A stretch of 64,000 nt of DNA from Beverwykella pulmonaria (Eukaryota; Ascomycota; Dothideomycetes; Pleosporales; Melanommataceae), in assembly GCA_001599595.1 (NCBI GenBank), contig BCHH01000003.1:3391151-3455150 (forward strand), in the 5' to 3' direction. Below are positions 33,108-46,123 of this stretch, piece by piece. Under the pieces are notes generated by a model. It saw nothing but the letters and a program-made list of their open reading frames with translations. It was not told the origin of the DNA and made no database searches. Every line of letters begins with the position of its first letter. Position 1 is the first letter of the stretch. The position numbers and the translations under genes are program-made.

Positions 33108-34770
33108 CTAGCCTCCGGTGACCAGCCACCAAGCACCCCCAAACAAGAACCCCGCCACCAGCACCGTGATAACCCATGCGCCCGCCCTATCCGCTGTACT
33201 AATCGTACTATACCGAACATCCGGTGGCGGATCTCCCGTGCCCGCAGCCGGATTCCCCTTGCTGTGCCCCCCCGTATTAGCAGTGACCTGCGGCGGCGCT
33301 TTTGGAAACAAATTCGCCGCGATAATACTCAGCGCACTCATCTGCTGCCCAACCCCGGAACTCCCATCGAACTTGTCGAAATTCCACCGGGATCCGCACT
33401 GGTTCGCTTCGTTGCAAGTCCGCGCTGCTGCGATCGCCGAGTGTTGCAATATCGGCGAGATTTGGGCGGCGGTGAAGGGGGCGAGTTGGGCTGACAGGGC
33501 AAGCCAGCGAGAGAGATAGGCTTTAAAGGACCACTGGTCTTGGTTGCAGCGCTGATTTTTCTCGCAGATTTCAATCATAACAGAGCCGGTTTCTTTGGGG
33601 AAAAACCCTTCCTCGGTTTTGTTCAGGAAACCTTGAAGGCGCGTCTTCCAGAGGGCGGAGCCGTTAGTGTAGTTATATGCCTGTACCGTTTGTTAGTGTT
33701 GGTGGATATAGATGGGTAAGAGGCATACATAGGCAGCGCCCCCAATCATGATACCGTAGTTGTAGGTCCACTGCGTGTGATCCGCATCCACACACCCCTT
33801 ATCCGCATTCGTGCCATCATTAACCTTCCAATCATCTTCTATCAACGGACTCTGCATCATCCAATCAAACACCTTGTACGCATAGTCCTCATATGTCTTA
33901 TTCCCCGTATACTTGGCCAACCGTATCCCGAGCTGAAACATGCCTCCATTTGCTGCCGTATTCTTGTACTCGAAGCCAGGGTGCCAGAAGAGATTTTGCC
34001 AGCGCAGACCACCTCTGCAGGCTGGCGGATCGGTTTCGTAGCGTCGGATGAGCTGGTTCATGACGGATTGGGCGAGTTCAAGCCACCCGGGCTTGTCGGG
34101 TGAGGGGTCGGGAAATCCGAGTTCTGCGGCAGACATGGCGGTGAAGGCCCAGAAGAGCTGATCGTCATTGCCGATATCTTTGGCGAAATCGACTGGGAGC
34201 TGGTGCGCAATCATGTTAGTCCTGAATTATACAGAACCTCAGGCGTGCCTGATTCCTGCTTGTTCCACATCGAATGCGCCTCAGATGATGAAGACCAAGC
34301 ACCACAAGGGAGCACATTGAGAGTTGGAGGGAAGGTGAACCTACAAAATTCTTGTCTCCCCCAATCTGCGCCTGAATACCGTCGACCACGAGCTGATTAT
34401 AAGTCGAATCTTTCGTGTAGTACCAATAGTCGATCAATTGACCAAACATGGCGCCAGCTTCCCACCAAAAGTATGGCGGAAAGGGCAAAATTCCCGGAAC
34501 ACCGCTGACCATATTCTCTTTCGTGGTTCCTCCCGTTACGTTCTTCACGTACATAGCGACAAGCTCTGCCGCAACTAGCTTTGCTGCAGCCTGGACTTGG
34601 TCTGAATGGATTTGTTGGTAAGCGCAAATCCTATCCACTTCGTAAAACGAAAGAGCGAACATACCAGGTTTTGTAGGATCCAAATCAATAGCCTTGGCCG
34701 TGAAGACATTGTGGTCGAGGACACACGACAGCGCTACTAGCGTTCGCACCGTTGAGCTGAACCACCTCAT
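33108..34770 (-). CDS. GH76 alpha-1,6-mannanase family, Dfg5/Dcw1-type cell-wall protein
   Basis: Four exons: 34665-34770, 34345-34601, 33729-34199, 33108-33680, giving 468 residues. The ATG at 34770 starts a signal peptide (RWFSSTVRTLVALSCVL) before the mature start IDLDPTKP. GH76 landmarks: PPYFWWEAGAMFGQLIDYWY, the catalytic Asp pair in GNDDQLFWAFTAMSAAE, and CRGGLRWQNLFW. The C-terminus has a Gly/Pro-rich linker and a final hydrophobic segment (WVITVLVAGFLFGGAWWL), suited to a GPI signal or membrane anchor. Family members are thought to move GPI-anchored mannoproteins onto wall glucan. The second acceptor (CACCAG, 34200) was chosen because it alone keeps phase. Confidence 0.92.
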
Positions 34771-35691
34771 CGCAACATATACCACCCCACTTCAAATAAC
34801 GAGCGATAAAGCAATAGCGGCTCTCGAACCCACGGTGGCGAGAGACTGGAGGACAGAGAATACGGATACCGCAAGGAAAATAACGAACGAAAGTGAGGAA
34901 CGAGAGAGAAGGAAGAAGGTTGGATGAGCTGATCGGCCCTCACCTATGCCACACTTACTCAGCCTCGTATATTTTCCGAAAGGCATACAACATCCACGTG
35001 GATGCAAGGCCGGAGAGGTTGAGTGCGGCACGCCTTACCCTGCACGCTTGACTTCCCCATTCGATGGGACATGGGGACGTTGGCTGGAAATCCCTCGACT
35101 CGCGCGAGCGCCACCGAAATCCGACCCTTGGAAACTGCCTGGCTTAATCACGAACTCCTATCCAGAACGGGAGAACGTAATGGATTGGAGGGTAAGCGTG
35201 TAAAGGTCGCCGGGAAACAATTTAGGTGAAGGGGGCGGAGCGGAACTTGATTCTTAGGAACACAAGCTCATTGGATCAAATCCCGGTCGGGGTACTCCGC
35301 CTCTTCCTTCACCATGCACGGTGACAATGTTCGCATTGCCATCTGAAGATACCATTGAGCTTATTGGTCGCTTAGGATTGATGATGGATGCTACTCGGGG
35401 CCTTGAACTAATTATCCAGGTGTCCGAAGCTAAATTCCCGGTGCCAAGAGTGCCAAGATACTCACTTACTCACAGGTTTATCGTAAGTATAAGCTGCATG
35501 TAGGCTCACTTTAGGAAGAAGAGATGACGGTACACCGCTAAAAGATGCTTTAGAAGATAGAGCTAAGTTATATAGCCTAGTTTTGCAGAAAAACTACTTT
35601 TCTATATCTTAGCTTTTGGACATTCATTTGTCTCTTCCACGACCCACGACCCTCTATCATACTTACACACCTTCTTAGCCCCTTCCTTTTT
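34771..35691. other. Intergenic region, no gene
   Basis: Upstream of the GH76 gene and downstream of MCC beta. AT-rich around 35500-35640. A 7-bp inverted pair near 35230-35300 recalls a tRNA acceptor stem but lacks the rest of a tRNA. Confidence 0.5.
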
Positions 35692-37503
35692 TTACATCCT
35701 GAACACACCCCACTTTGAATCCTCTTCCTTCCCCCTATTCCTCCCACCCATGGCCATCTTCAATCCCAACCCTAAGACAGCCCTTGTGTGCTCAGGCGGG
35801 ATAATCCCATCATCCCATAGTCTTGCCGAGCCGAAAGTAGCCTCAGACTCCCTTTCAATCCTCGCTTTGAGTTCAGGATCAACCGTCTTGCCTACAGCTT
35901 CCATGACAGAAGATAGTTGCTCGGCACCCATAACAGACGTGCGGGCGTTGGGCCATGTGAAGAGAAGACGGGGCGAGTATGCACGGCCGCTGTATGCGTA
36001 TTAGCCGATGGACATGTGAATGTTGGATAGAACTAGAAATAGAAGAGAGAGCATCTGAACTTACCACATCCCGTAATTGCCCGCGCCAGCACTACTTCCT
36101 ACCACCACCGTAAACTTAGGAACCTCGACACAACTGACAGCCGTCACCAACTTTGCCCCATTTTTTGCAATCCCGCCCATTTCCGCGTCCTTCCCCACCA
36201 TGAATCCTGAGATATTCTGCAAGAAGATGAGTGGGATTTGGCGCTTGCCGCAAAGCTGCACGAAATGCGCGCCTTTGAGAGAAGATTCTGAGAACAGGAT
36301 GCCGTTGTTTGCGACGATGCCAACAGGGTGTCCGTAGATGTGCGCAAAACCGGTTACGAGCGTAGTGCCATAGAGAGGCTTGAATTCTGAGAAAGACGAG
36401 GCATCGACAATACGAGCTATGATCTCATGGATGGGGATCTGTCGCCGGAGGTTCGTGCCTACGATTCCGTTCAACTCTTTTGGGTCGTAGATGGGTTCTT
36501 TGTACGTTGGGGCCGTGGTATTTGTTGGTGGGCTGTTACGGTGCCAGTTCAAGTTACTCACACACCGTCTTGCCAGGACAAGCGCATGAGCATCGTCTAC
36601 TGCAAGATAGTCCGTCACTCCAGATATCTCGCTATGTAGTTTTCCGCCCCCGAGCTCTTCGGCACTCACAACCTCCCCAGTGGCTGCTTTAACAAGCGGC
36701 GGTCCAGCCAAAAAGATATGCCCTTGATTTTGCACGATGATGCTCTCATCGCTCATGCTGGGTACATACGCACCACCCGCCGTACACGGACCCATGACAA
36801 CACTGATTTGTGGGATGCCCATGCCCGACATCCTCGCTTGGTTGTAGAAGATGCGACCAAAGTGTTCCTTATCTGGGAACACATCCGCCTGGTGAGGCAG
36901 ATTGGCGCCACCAGAGTCAACGAGATATATGCATGGCAGCTGGTTCTCTTGGGCAATGGCCTGGGCGCGGAGATGCTTTTTGACGGTGATGGGGTAGTAC
37001 GTTCCGCCCTTGACCGTGGAATCGTTGGCGACTACGACGCACTGTACGCCTGACACAGTTCCTACCCCAGTCACAATGCCGCCTGCGGGGACATCTTCCC
37101 CGGGGTAAACGCCGTACGCAGCTAATTGTGAGAACTCGAGGAATGGAGTACCAGGATCGATGAGTGCGGTTATTCGATCTCGGACCAGCATTTTGCCGCG
37201 CTGTATGTGTTTGTCCCTGGCTTTTTGCGTACCGCCTTGCGCGATCTTGGAGTGCAATGTGTTCAACTGGGTCATTGCTTCGTCCATTTGTCTCTTGTTC
37301 TCTTGGAAGTCGGTCGAGCTGGGATCGACAGTCGTTGGTATGATGGAGACGGCGTCGGCGTGATGTGAGTGCGTAAACGTGGCTATACATCTGGCCCGAG
37401 GAAAGTGACGTGGGCGAAGGCAGTGAGGACGTGGGCGTATTGCAGGTCGAATGGAGTGCCGAAGGAGGGCTAATGCCTCGCGAGATGGGACTACTCGAGC
37501 CAT
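35692..37503 (-). CDS. mccB: 3-Methylcrotonoyl-CoA carboxylase beta subunit, mitochondrial
   Basis: Two exons, 36065-37503 and 35692-35989, joined by a 75-nt intron, giving 578 residues. The ATG at 37503 opens an Arg-rich mitochondrial presequence ([19 protein letters not shown]). Carboxyltransferase features: [107 protein letters not shown] (formed across the intron). The HSEISG block and length fit MCC rather than propionyl-CoA carboxylase. It transfers carboxyl from biotin to 3-methylcrotonyl-CoA, the step after isovaleryl-CoA dehydrogenase. The biotin-bearing alpha subunit gene is not in this window. Confidence 0.95.
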
Positions 37504-38085
37504 TGTAAGACGTGGAATGGCAGACACCGATATTTGGTGAACTCTCGTCCTATTAACGAGATATGGTTTGTTGCGAGGAACGAAGGCGGGCGTGGTGATG
37601 TTTAAGTTTGTTGCGGTTCACGGTTGCGGTTCGGAATAAGAGCAAGCGTAACCCGATGGCAGCCGGGTTACGCTACTGTGGGGAAAATACACTAAGCCGG
37701 TAATGGTCAAGTTTACCCAAATGAGACTTGGAGAGGTACTGTACCTGCAGCATGTTCCTCCATATAAGGACTGCTGCTTGCAGGTGACAATATGCTAGAG
37801 GTACTTTTGTAAAAACACAATCAGTAAATGTCAAGTTCAAAGCTCCCAAGTCTTATACCGATAATGAATTATAATTCTATCCTCTAGGGTATGTAGGAAG
37901 AAAGGGGGAAGAAAATTGAAGAAATAGATGAGGAAGAAATGAAATGCCCCCGAAATCCCCTCATTCCACCATAACACATGTAGAAGAAGGAAAAGAGCAG
38001 CTAGGCTCGACCGAACGAAATTTTTTGAGGAGCAGCATGCAACACCGACCAAAACCCAGCGTAGGTAAGTGTCAAGTGTGTAAGC
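37504..38085. other. Intergenic spacer
   Basis: MCC beta promoter side and ceramide synthase 3' flank. No gene seen. Confidence 0.55.
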
Positions 38086-39739
38086 CTATGTGGGCTTGTC
38101 GCACCCAATGCGCCCCAGCAACTCCTTTCTGTCGCCATGACCAGGAATGCTTATACCGCTAGCTCTTCCAGAACTGCTGCGGTTCTGGTTCCGCTTGTAA
38201 TTCTTGCGCGAAAAGCTGAGCGCCTCGACACCGACTTCTTGCTCCAGTGGCGCCCAGTCCTGGTCGCTCTTGGCAGTTTCGGTGTGGTGTGAGCTCCGTT
38301 CAAAGTCATCCTCTTCTTCCAGCTCTTCTTCGTCGTCGCCCTCATCTTCAGATCGCACGTCGTCAGCATTCTGGCCACTGACTACCTTGTACACCACTTT
38401 CACAATCATCACCATCCAGAGGAGCAGAATAAACTGGAGCGCGAGGAGGAGAGCTAGGAACCCAAATCGCATGGAGGGGTTCCAGCAAATCGGTCCCATG
38501 CGATCAGTATAAGCTTTGATAAGATTGCTCCAGATTTGGTTGCCTCCGAGAGCGTTGAATTCTTCGGTTGAGCTGGCTGGAACTATAGTCCCATCCGGGA
38601 GGTAACAGCCAGGAGCCATAGCCGTTGGTGCGTGAGCGTAGATGGACCAGCATACCATGATGTAGAAGACGTGGCGGGTGACAAGCCAGGTGACGAGAAA
38701 AATTCCAAAGACAATGTCGGGGAGGGTTGTGTAGCCCATATATTTCAGCAGTTTGGCCGTCTGTAAATCATTCATTAGCTCCAAATCCGTTCTCTCGCAA
38801 GGGCATGACTTACCGGGAGGATGATGTCCACCACATCCATGATGCACAGAATAACAGTGCCGACTCTCATGTGATAGTATCCATAGCTGAGGTAGATCAG
38901 GGCCGCGGTGAAGATGTGGTGGATGAACATCTGGGCGTAGTCTTTGCGCTTCTCTTCGATATTGACTACCAGCATTGACTGCAGGTAAAATGCCCACTGA
39001 ACTAGGTAATACCACTTAAACAGACCGTTGACCTCTCGGTGGGGCCACCCACTCCACATGCCGTTGAGATTGAGCCAGAATTCGGAGTGGTACATAATGT
39101 ACTGTGAGCACAAGTTAGTGCTGCTACTCGGATTCTCGTACTTTGATTATCAAAGTCTCACGTACCATGCCGAGCGTCCACGAGCATGTATAGTATACAA
39201 TCAGCCATCCCTGCTCCTTGAACCGAATCAGTCCCTTCTTGGACTTGATACCGCCGAGTCTCGCTAGAGGGTCGATAAAGTATTCCATAACAGCCACACG
39301 GGCACCCGTCAATATGATAACCCATAATGCCACGAGGGGGAGGTCGTCGGTGCCGCAGCCATACAGGCCAGAGTCGGAGTTGTAGTAAGAGAGGTGGAGG
39401 AATTTGGACGTCCGCCGCCGAGCGCGGGGAAAGAAAATGTGCGTGAGGAAAAGCAGGAGAATGAGGTTCACGGAGATCCCTATAAGGTTGATGTTAGCAC
39501 GGACTCAAGTTGTACCAGCTGGGACACAAACCAATTTGGTTGTCGCAAACCAGGGCGCAGAGCGAACTCAGCAGACTCTCATCTTCGGACCTCTTCTTCG
39601 TCCGTTTGGGCAATTTCTTGGGTAAAGGCGGGGTTTCGAGCTCCTGAACCTCCAGCTTCTCTTCATGGGCCCAATTGAGGTCTTCGTGGTGCGCATATCC
39701 GTTCATAGTGGGTTGCGGAGGCGGTACTGAGGTCTCCAT
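38086..39739 (-). CDS. lag1: Ceramide synthase (sphingosine N-acyltransferase), TLC domain
   Basis: Four exons: 39532-39739, 39166-39479, 38814-39101, 38086-38760, giving 494 residues. A hydrophilic N-terminus (about 60 residues, KKLPKRTKKR) precedes several membrane spans. The Lag1 motif FIHHIFTAALIYLSYGYYH carries the two active-site His, and VILCIMDVVDIILP follows with the conserved Asp residues. Upstream HSEFWLNLNGMW and WYYLVQWAFYLQSMLVVNIE are also typical. The C-terminus is cytosolic with an acidic run (DDEEELEEEDDFE), then a basic stretch. The enzyme acylates sphingoid bases in the ER. Fungi often have two paralogues; which one this is cannot be told. Confidence 0.93.
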
Positions 39740-40800
39740 GGTGTACGAGACGCGGCGGTGTGGTGGGTGTTATGGGCAGTGAGCGTCAAAGGCGATGAGA
39801 GGGGTATCCTTAGCAATGAGCGTGCATTGGCATGCGAGAGGGAATGAGGTTTCAGTGGGTGGGTGCCAGGAGTTCTGTTTCCGCTCTGCGCTTGTCCTGC
39901 GGGGATGTTTTGAGACAAAAGCGGTGTGTTCAGGGTTGGCGGAATCCCAATTGGCACCTCCTTTTCGAGCTCGCGCGCGGCCCTTTACCACGCACCTGGG
40001 CAAGGTTTTGTAGCCCTGCTTACTTGCCCTGGTCGTGAATGCGATTGTCGCCTTGAGAAAATACCGTGATAGAAAGCTGTGTGGTTGGAATTCACGTTTT
40101 GCGGTTCTGGGGTTCGCGGTGCTGTGCTTTCGGTCCTGCTAGCGCTGGACAACCGTGCTTTAAAAAATTCAAGTAGCACAAACGCGCGACGTGAGCGACA
40201 GGAGATGACGATCGGAGGAGAGAATTATTTCTCGCCCTTAGCTGGGGACTGGGCCGAGCTTTGTATAAATTCGATGGGGCAATGGTCTGAGCGAGCCTAA
40301 GGAAGACGTTTAGGCGAGGCGTGAATGGCACCCAAGGTGCTCCCCGTGCCCAGACGCGGCTAGGCCAGGAACGGGCCAAGGAACATAGCAAGTCAGCCAA
40401 TGGGAGGCCCCATCTTGATCATGATCTTGCTGCCCCGCCATCTCGTAATCTAGAGCCTACGCTATACGGGAATCAGGGGAAATGGAGAATATGGAAAAGT
40501 GAATTTGAGCACAGCAGAAAATGGATGGGACTGTTAATATTGAGAGAGGTTGCTTTAGCCGATAAACTATTTCTACGGAGAAGCTATAAAAGACTACTAC
40601 AAGCCCGAACGAGCCTACACTGGCTCCAAAATATGATTACCAGTCCGCATTCCCCATGCTTTCCCCTTCCTAAATCCCCCCAGAGAAGTGTAAAAAAACA
40701 AACCTAATCCATAACTCCATGCCATCCTATCCAAGCAATATCCACCGCATGCAGCCTTCCAATTTCGGCCTGCAATACATATAGCGAAGGTGAATCCTCC
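39740..40800. other. Intergenic region, no gene
   Basis: Ceramide synthase 5' flank and 3' flank of the Bax-inhibitor-like gene. Several overlapping frames on both strands look random. AT-rich around 40500-40700. Confidence 0.5.
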
Positions 40801-41628
40801 TTAGTTGTTGTTCTGCGAGTTAAGAATCCGTAGAATGGCAAGGAACAGGTTGATGATATCCAAGTAGAGAGAGATAGCAGCCGCGATCTCCTCCTCAACG
40901 TGGTAGTGGCGCATGATCAGCTGCGTGTCGACCAAGATGTAGCCGCTGAAGATGAGGGCTGAGATAATGCCATAACCAAGCTCGACCTTGCTGTTGTAAG
41001 GGAAGAACGCTGCCATGAAGCCGAACAGGATCAGCACCCATAGCCCACCAAACAGATACGGCATCCAAGATGTGAAGTCGTATTTGCTCTGGCAGGCAAA
41101 CAAGCTGAGTGCAACGAAAATGCCGAACGTGAATATGACGGCTTCGAGCACGATCTTGGAGTCGGTAAAGCTCACGATCACCGAGATAGAGTATGCTTCG
41201 AGGCTGGTGAATCCGGCGAGGAAGACCAGGTTCATAGGATAGGATTTGCGCTTCCAGAAGGTAAGGCCGAGGAAAACGAAGGAGCCGATGAGCGAGGTCC
41301 ACATCATCCACTGGTTTGATTGGATCCAGCTTTTGTACGATTCACTGGCCATGGAGACGCCGCTGAGGGCTGCGGTGGCGAGGAGTTGGACGGTCAGGAT
41401 AGCATACACCTTCCTGATAAACGCCATCCGAATGTCCAGCGTCGCCTCGGCTACAACTCCCCCAAACTTGAAATCATCAGGTAGATTATCATCCTCTCCC
41501 CGCGGCACGCCGCCGAGCAGCGCAGCTTGGGTGGAAGCTTCGGCGTCGTACGAGGGTGGCGCTTGCGAGTACTGCGGCTCGTCGAGGGAGTCCCGCTGGG
41601 GAATATTTTGGTATTTGGGACCTGCCAT
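40801..41628 (-). CDS. bxi1: Bax inhibitor-1 / TMBIM family membrane protein
   Basis: Single exon of 275 residues, using the ATG at 41628 (MAGPKYQNIPQRDSLDEPQY). Longer in-frame starts exist, to 41808, but the Pro/Tyr-rich cytosolic head at this ATG is typical of fungal Bxi1. After FIRKVYAILTVQLLATAAL, about seven hydrophobic segments follow, ending with YILVDTQLIMRHYHVEEEIA and SLYLDIINLFLAILRIL, the most conserved part of the family. The Asp pair that gates Ca/H leak in bacterial and human relatives is represented by the C-terminal Asp residues. ER or vacuolar membrane; linked to Ca balance and cell-death control. Confidence 0.93.
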   Translation of the reverse strand: MAGPKYQNIPQRDSLDEPQYSQAPPSYDAEASTQAALLGGVPRGEDDNLPDDFKFGGVVAEATLDIRMAFIRKVYAILTVQLLATAALSGVSMASESYKSWIQSNQWMMWTSLIGSFVFLGLTFWKRKSYPMNLVFLAGFTSLEAYSISVIVSFTDSKIVLEAVIFTFGIFVALSLFACQSKYDFTSWMPYLFGGLWVLILFGFMAAFFPYNSKVELGYGIISALIFSGYILVDTQLIMRHYHVEEEIAAAISLYLDIINLFLAILRILNSQNNN

Positions 41629-43244
41629 CGTGTTCTGGTGGAGATTTTGCGATGAGGGCGATGTATCGGAGTTGCGAAGGGGGAGGTTGCTGAAGGTGGA
41701 GAAGGCGAGGTTGAACGAAGGCGACGAGCCCATGACGTCCAAGCACAGCCCCGCCAAGCCATACCCCCTGCGGAATGAGGGCCCACGTGCAAATGCTTTC
41801 ACTTTCACATTTTACAGTTTGGAACAATTCTTAGCATCGGTCGGAGACACAGACAGACAAGACAACCGATTCATAGCGAACAAATTACCTCGTCGCCCTA
41901 ATGATTATTCCTGATAGCAAATCCTAGCATGATGGCCAGATTATTTAACTCAGCCCCATCCATCATGCCCAACTGCGTTTGGCCGAGTACTCTTTTGCAG
42001 GAAGCGAAGATATTTGCTCGAGAATGAAAAGATGGAGCACGTTAGCTGGAGCATTCCATTTGTCCATGCAACTATCCTATGAACATTGCCCAATGTACTT
42101 TCTCAAACATTTTCAAGACAATCAAAATCTCACCTACTGCTCCAGAGGCTAACCCTTCTCAATATTATTGAAACATGCCCGGCTCGTAAAAAGGCTTACA
42201 ATACCATCTGAAGGATGCCCCGCACCGTCCAACCACCATCTTCCAACTCAAACATGATTACGGCGTAGGTGTGCTAATTTCCGGCACTGCAATCCTTCAC
42301 GATAGTGCACAGTAGCTAATACCAACAGGCCAAATTGCCCCATATCGTAGGCAAGAGGAAGTTGTTAAACGGTAGTCAATCCTGAGATGATGGGCTGTGT
42401 TATGCTCTTGAGGGAAATCAAATTTAACTCTGCATCGGCGCCGTTCAGACGTGGGAAGAATTAAATACGATATTTGTTTCATTACGACTTTCATTGTGTG
42501 CTATTTCGTTCCCTTCTGTTCGGCTTACATCTCTCTGCGCATACATTTCCACCTACACAGTAAGCAACCGTTCTTACGTCTCAGCTATCAAAAGCAAAAG
42601 AATCCACCCCCGCTCCCACTATTTTGTTTCTTGAAACACTCAATAGCAAACACAAATACCCGCTGCGAACTTGGAACGGGCTTGAATCATATCATAGCCA
42701 AGACAGAAACAAACCCCACATTTGGACACCGGAAACCAAAAAACGCCAGACATGGACCAACAAATGAAAAAAAAAGACCCCGGACCGTTGCTTTACAATA
42801 CAGATTCAGAAACCAACCAGACAAGGTGTTTCGGTTCCAAGTTAAGGGCTATGTAGGCTGCTCAGCATTTTAAGGGCTGAGTGAGTAAAGAAGCGTAAGG
42901 AAGAGGATGAGGGGGAAGAGACCAGTGACAAGATGGCAAGTTAGAATTATTTATGACAGACCAAAAAAGTCCGGGTATCGTGTGGGAACTGTATAGCTGG
43001 CGTGACAGAAACGAGGTATTTGGACAACAGCTTCCACTCGCCCACAAATAAGCAGGCAACATAAAAGTGCCGTCCTGAAACGCTCCCATCTTCAGCGAAC
43101 ACAAGTCCCAAAAGGAAACGTGGGAGAAAATCACTTCCAAGCCAAAGCGAGGTCTAGAAGAGTGATTAATCCGAAGAAGGTAATAAACAATAAGGAAAGT
43201 CATGGCAAGCAGCAGTCGTGGCAGGAAGATCCAGTCTCCGCAGA
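41629..43244. other. Intergenic region, no gene
   Basis: 1.6 kb between the Bxi1-like start and the Sho1 stop. Only short random frames. Likely the promoter of the first and 3' UTR of the second. Confidence 0.5.
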
Positions 43245-44307
43245 CTATAGCAAAATAAGGTAGTTGCTTGGCGCGATACCGGTTTCGCCGTTGGGCTTTT
43301 TGGCCTGCCACCATCTTCCGCTGACGTCTGACACTTCGAGGATGTCGTGTTTCTGGAAGCTGATCTCGTTCGCGTCGTCGGGATTCGCTTCGTAGCTGTA
43401 GATGGCCTTCGCGCGGTACGGGTATTCGAGCGAACCATCTTGCTGCTGCTCTTCCATACCGTTGGTTGGTGTCTGTGCCTGCGATGTGTTGTTCATGCCA
43501 GCAAAGCGTGGCTGTGAAGAGTTTCTGGCGTCTGCGCCGACGGGACCACCTGGATAACCGGATACGGGCGAGGACGTCTCGAATCCATTCAGTTGCGCGG
43601 ATGTATACATCTGCGGAGGTTGGTTGGGTGCAGAGTTGGCTTCTGGGCGGACAGCGTAGTTGTTCGACATTTGGCGCGAGCTGCGGGAGCCTGGAGCCTC
43701 CTTGTGTAGGGCATACGAGTCGACAAAGGTGCGGTGGCTGGCTTGCGGTTGAGATCCATAGTAGAAAATCCAGACAATCTATGTGACGTTAGTTTCACAC
43801 AACGGTCGCTACGATATGAGTTGGCTTACAGCAATCATGGACAACAGGATGAACCCCGCGGCGGCAGCTTCAAAAGCAGCGACGGACGAGTACACAAGGG
43901 AATTGACAGACGAGGTAGTGAAGACGAGGCCGGCTCCAAGGAAGCCCACAATCTGGCCCAGGTTAGCATCTCAGTGATTCGAGGCAGGCGCTCTACTTAC
44001 AGCGACATGGTAGGTTCGCTCAGAGTCAGATGCGACAGTGACAGTGACACCGATAATGCAGAAGAGCATGAAGACCAACGTCCACCATGCGAAGTTGGGG
44101 AAGCCGCCGCGGATGGCAGATAATATGGAGCTTATGAAAGCGATGATCCAGGCGAGCTGTCAGTCAACGTTAGCCGGTCAGCCTCCTAACTCGATGCGCA
44201 GATCCACTAACAATGCCGATAGAGATGGTCGCGAGCGCGAAGGGGTCGCCCACGATGCGGCCGATCGAAAAGCTCGACCGCCCGTTATAGTTGTGTCCGT
44301 TTTCCAT
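43245..44307 (-). CDS. sho1: Osmosensor Sho1, four spans plus SH3
   Basis: Four exons: 44212-44307, 44001-44156, 43830-43952, 43245-43778, giving 302 residues. The start [19 protein letters not shown] is typical of Sho1. Four membrane spans follow, one or two per exon: [76 protein letters not shown] polar linker leads to a C-terminal SH3 domain, about residues 245-302: [43 protein letters not shown]. Sho1 works at the plasma membrane upstream of the HOG and invasive-growth MAP-kinase cascades, binding Pbs2 through SH3. Introns are 48-55 nt and all in frame. Confidence 0.96.
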
Positions 44308-46123
44308 TTTGCGAAGTGATGGCGAGCCTAGGGAGCCGTAGGAGGGCATAAGGTCAGCTGCAGGGCGGGAGGGGAATTAGAAGGATGTTGGAGCGCAGGC
44401 AAAGGAGCGTGGTGCCGGTTTAAAGACCGACTCTCGACTGGCGAGCGGGTGCGAAAGACGGTCGAAGTGGAGTGGATGCTGGGCGTCTGGCCGGAGACGG
44501 GACGGGGGAGAGAGAGGGTTGAAGCGGAGCGTAAATGTTGACAAACGGGCGCGGACGTGGTGGTAGGGGCGGCGACAGTCGAGGGAGACGCAGACAGCCG
44601 GACGGCCAGGAGCCAGACGCGGGTTCGATTGCTGAGGGTGCTGCGACGGCTGGCGGCTGCAGTGTCGAGGGCGTTCACACTGTGGAGAGGCGATGGGTTG
44701 AGGAGTGGTTTTGGGACAAGAGTTGAGCGAGGACGAGCAGGCTCCCCAAGCGTTTCACACCCGGCCGCTGGGGTACGACTGATTGGCCCGCTCGCGGCTC
44801 AGTCCGGGAATATAGCCACTCGGTCCAACAAGATTAAAATGGCAGCACGTCAGCCCGTGGCTTGCGGCGACACGACGGGGGCACGCGCTGTCCTTTTGTT
44901 GCGCACCAGCGCCAGAGCAGCCAGACAAAGGCGTGAACGTCCCACCCGCGACTCTGCGGCGAACCACTGCGACTCCACAGTGGCTACGGGCGACGCTGAA
45001 AGAGCGGAAAGCGCGAGGCAGCCCGGCTAATCTGGTATAGCTCGTCCAGCTCCTCAATCAACAAGAATTGCAATAAGCGCGTGATTCGCCGCACCCTCCG
45101 CGTCTGCTGCGAAGTGAAGCCGTTGTGCTAGGACCGGTGGTGGCGCGCTATCTGGCTAATTTGCGATGTTCTCCTCGCTCATGCGTCACCCTGGAGAGCA
45201 CCAAAAACTGCGAGGAGACTTAGATTTCCCCCTCTCTGCGCCTTCGCCTTCGTGTGCCACGTTTTGACTGCGTGCGTCGTCTCCCTCGATTGCCGCTCCA
45301 CCACGGGGCTAGTGATAGGCCCGTTCACAATGCCCCCCTGTCCACGACTCCCACAATGCCATTGTCCACACTGGACGCCCGCACAGCAGCTGCACGTGTC
45401 TGCCGTCAGAGGCGGTGATGCCGTGCCTGTATGCAGCTCCGTCTGCACGCTTCGGGCGACGCAAAGTCTTCTGAGACGGCCATGAAACAGCACTCGAACA
45501 CGACAACCCGGGTGCAAACAACTCCGTAGGCAGCTCGATTTCACACATCACGAACTCATCACACTGATGATTGACTCGGCAGTACTAATCAAGACTTTGA
45601 TATTTCTTTGGCGTTGATGGTTCTGGTATAGCATCATCTATCCTTACTATCTGATACCCAAAGTGTGAGTTCTTGAAGCACCACCACCCCCAGCTCAGCA
45701 TCATTGAGGTCCACTCAACATTCCGTACCTGCCAAGATACCCTGCCATTTGTTCCCCGCGAATGCTGAGTTTCCTGTTCCTATCCTAGTCGTGTGACAGA
45801 TTTGTCGTCATGGCATAGAGGCCCATACCCCGCCTGATGACTTGGCGATAGTTGTGGCACCGCTCTTGGTCGGCATCAGATGAGTACGGATAGCCCAAAC
45901 GTCCCGACACAGAGCTAATATAGCGTGCGTGCAAAATCTCGACGTCGGCTGACTTTCTCTTTCCTACATCTGGACCAGAGGGCAATCCTGGGCAACGCGA
46001 AGCAGCTGGCACCTGTCTCCACGCCCCTTGTTCAGGTGACAGGACTGTCCCCGCGCTCGGCGGGTCCAAGTACAGAGCGATGTGCATGCGTCCAATTCAA
46101 ATAATGAAGCCAGAGAGTTAACC
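44308..46123. other. Intergenic region, no gene
   Basis: 1.8 kb, G/C-rich up to about 45.5 kb. It contains the Sho1 promoter. Frames on both strands overlap each other and show biased repeats of Arg, Ser and Pro; I support none. Confidence 0.5.

Noticed and set aside
35230..35305. tRNA-like segment with a 7-bp terminal stem and a B-box-like GGATCAAATCC
   Set aside because: The T stem does not pair around the B box, no A box is present, and no D or anticodon arm can be drawn.
42451..42873. Possible 140-residue protein between Bxi1 and Sho1
   Set aside because: Composition is random, with no family motif or exon partners.
44535..45030. Arg/Gly-rich overlapping frames on both strands
   Set aside because: They follow G/C-rich promoter sequence and shadow each other; no motif.
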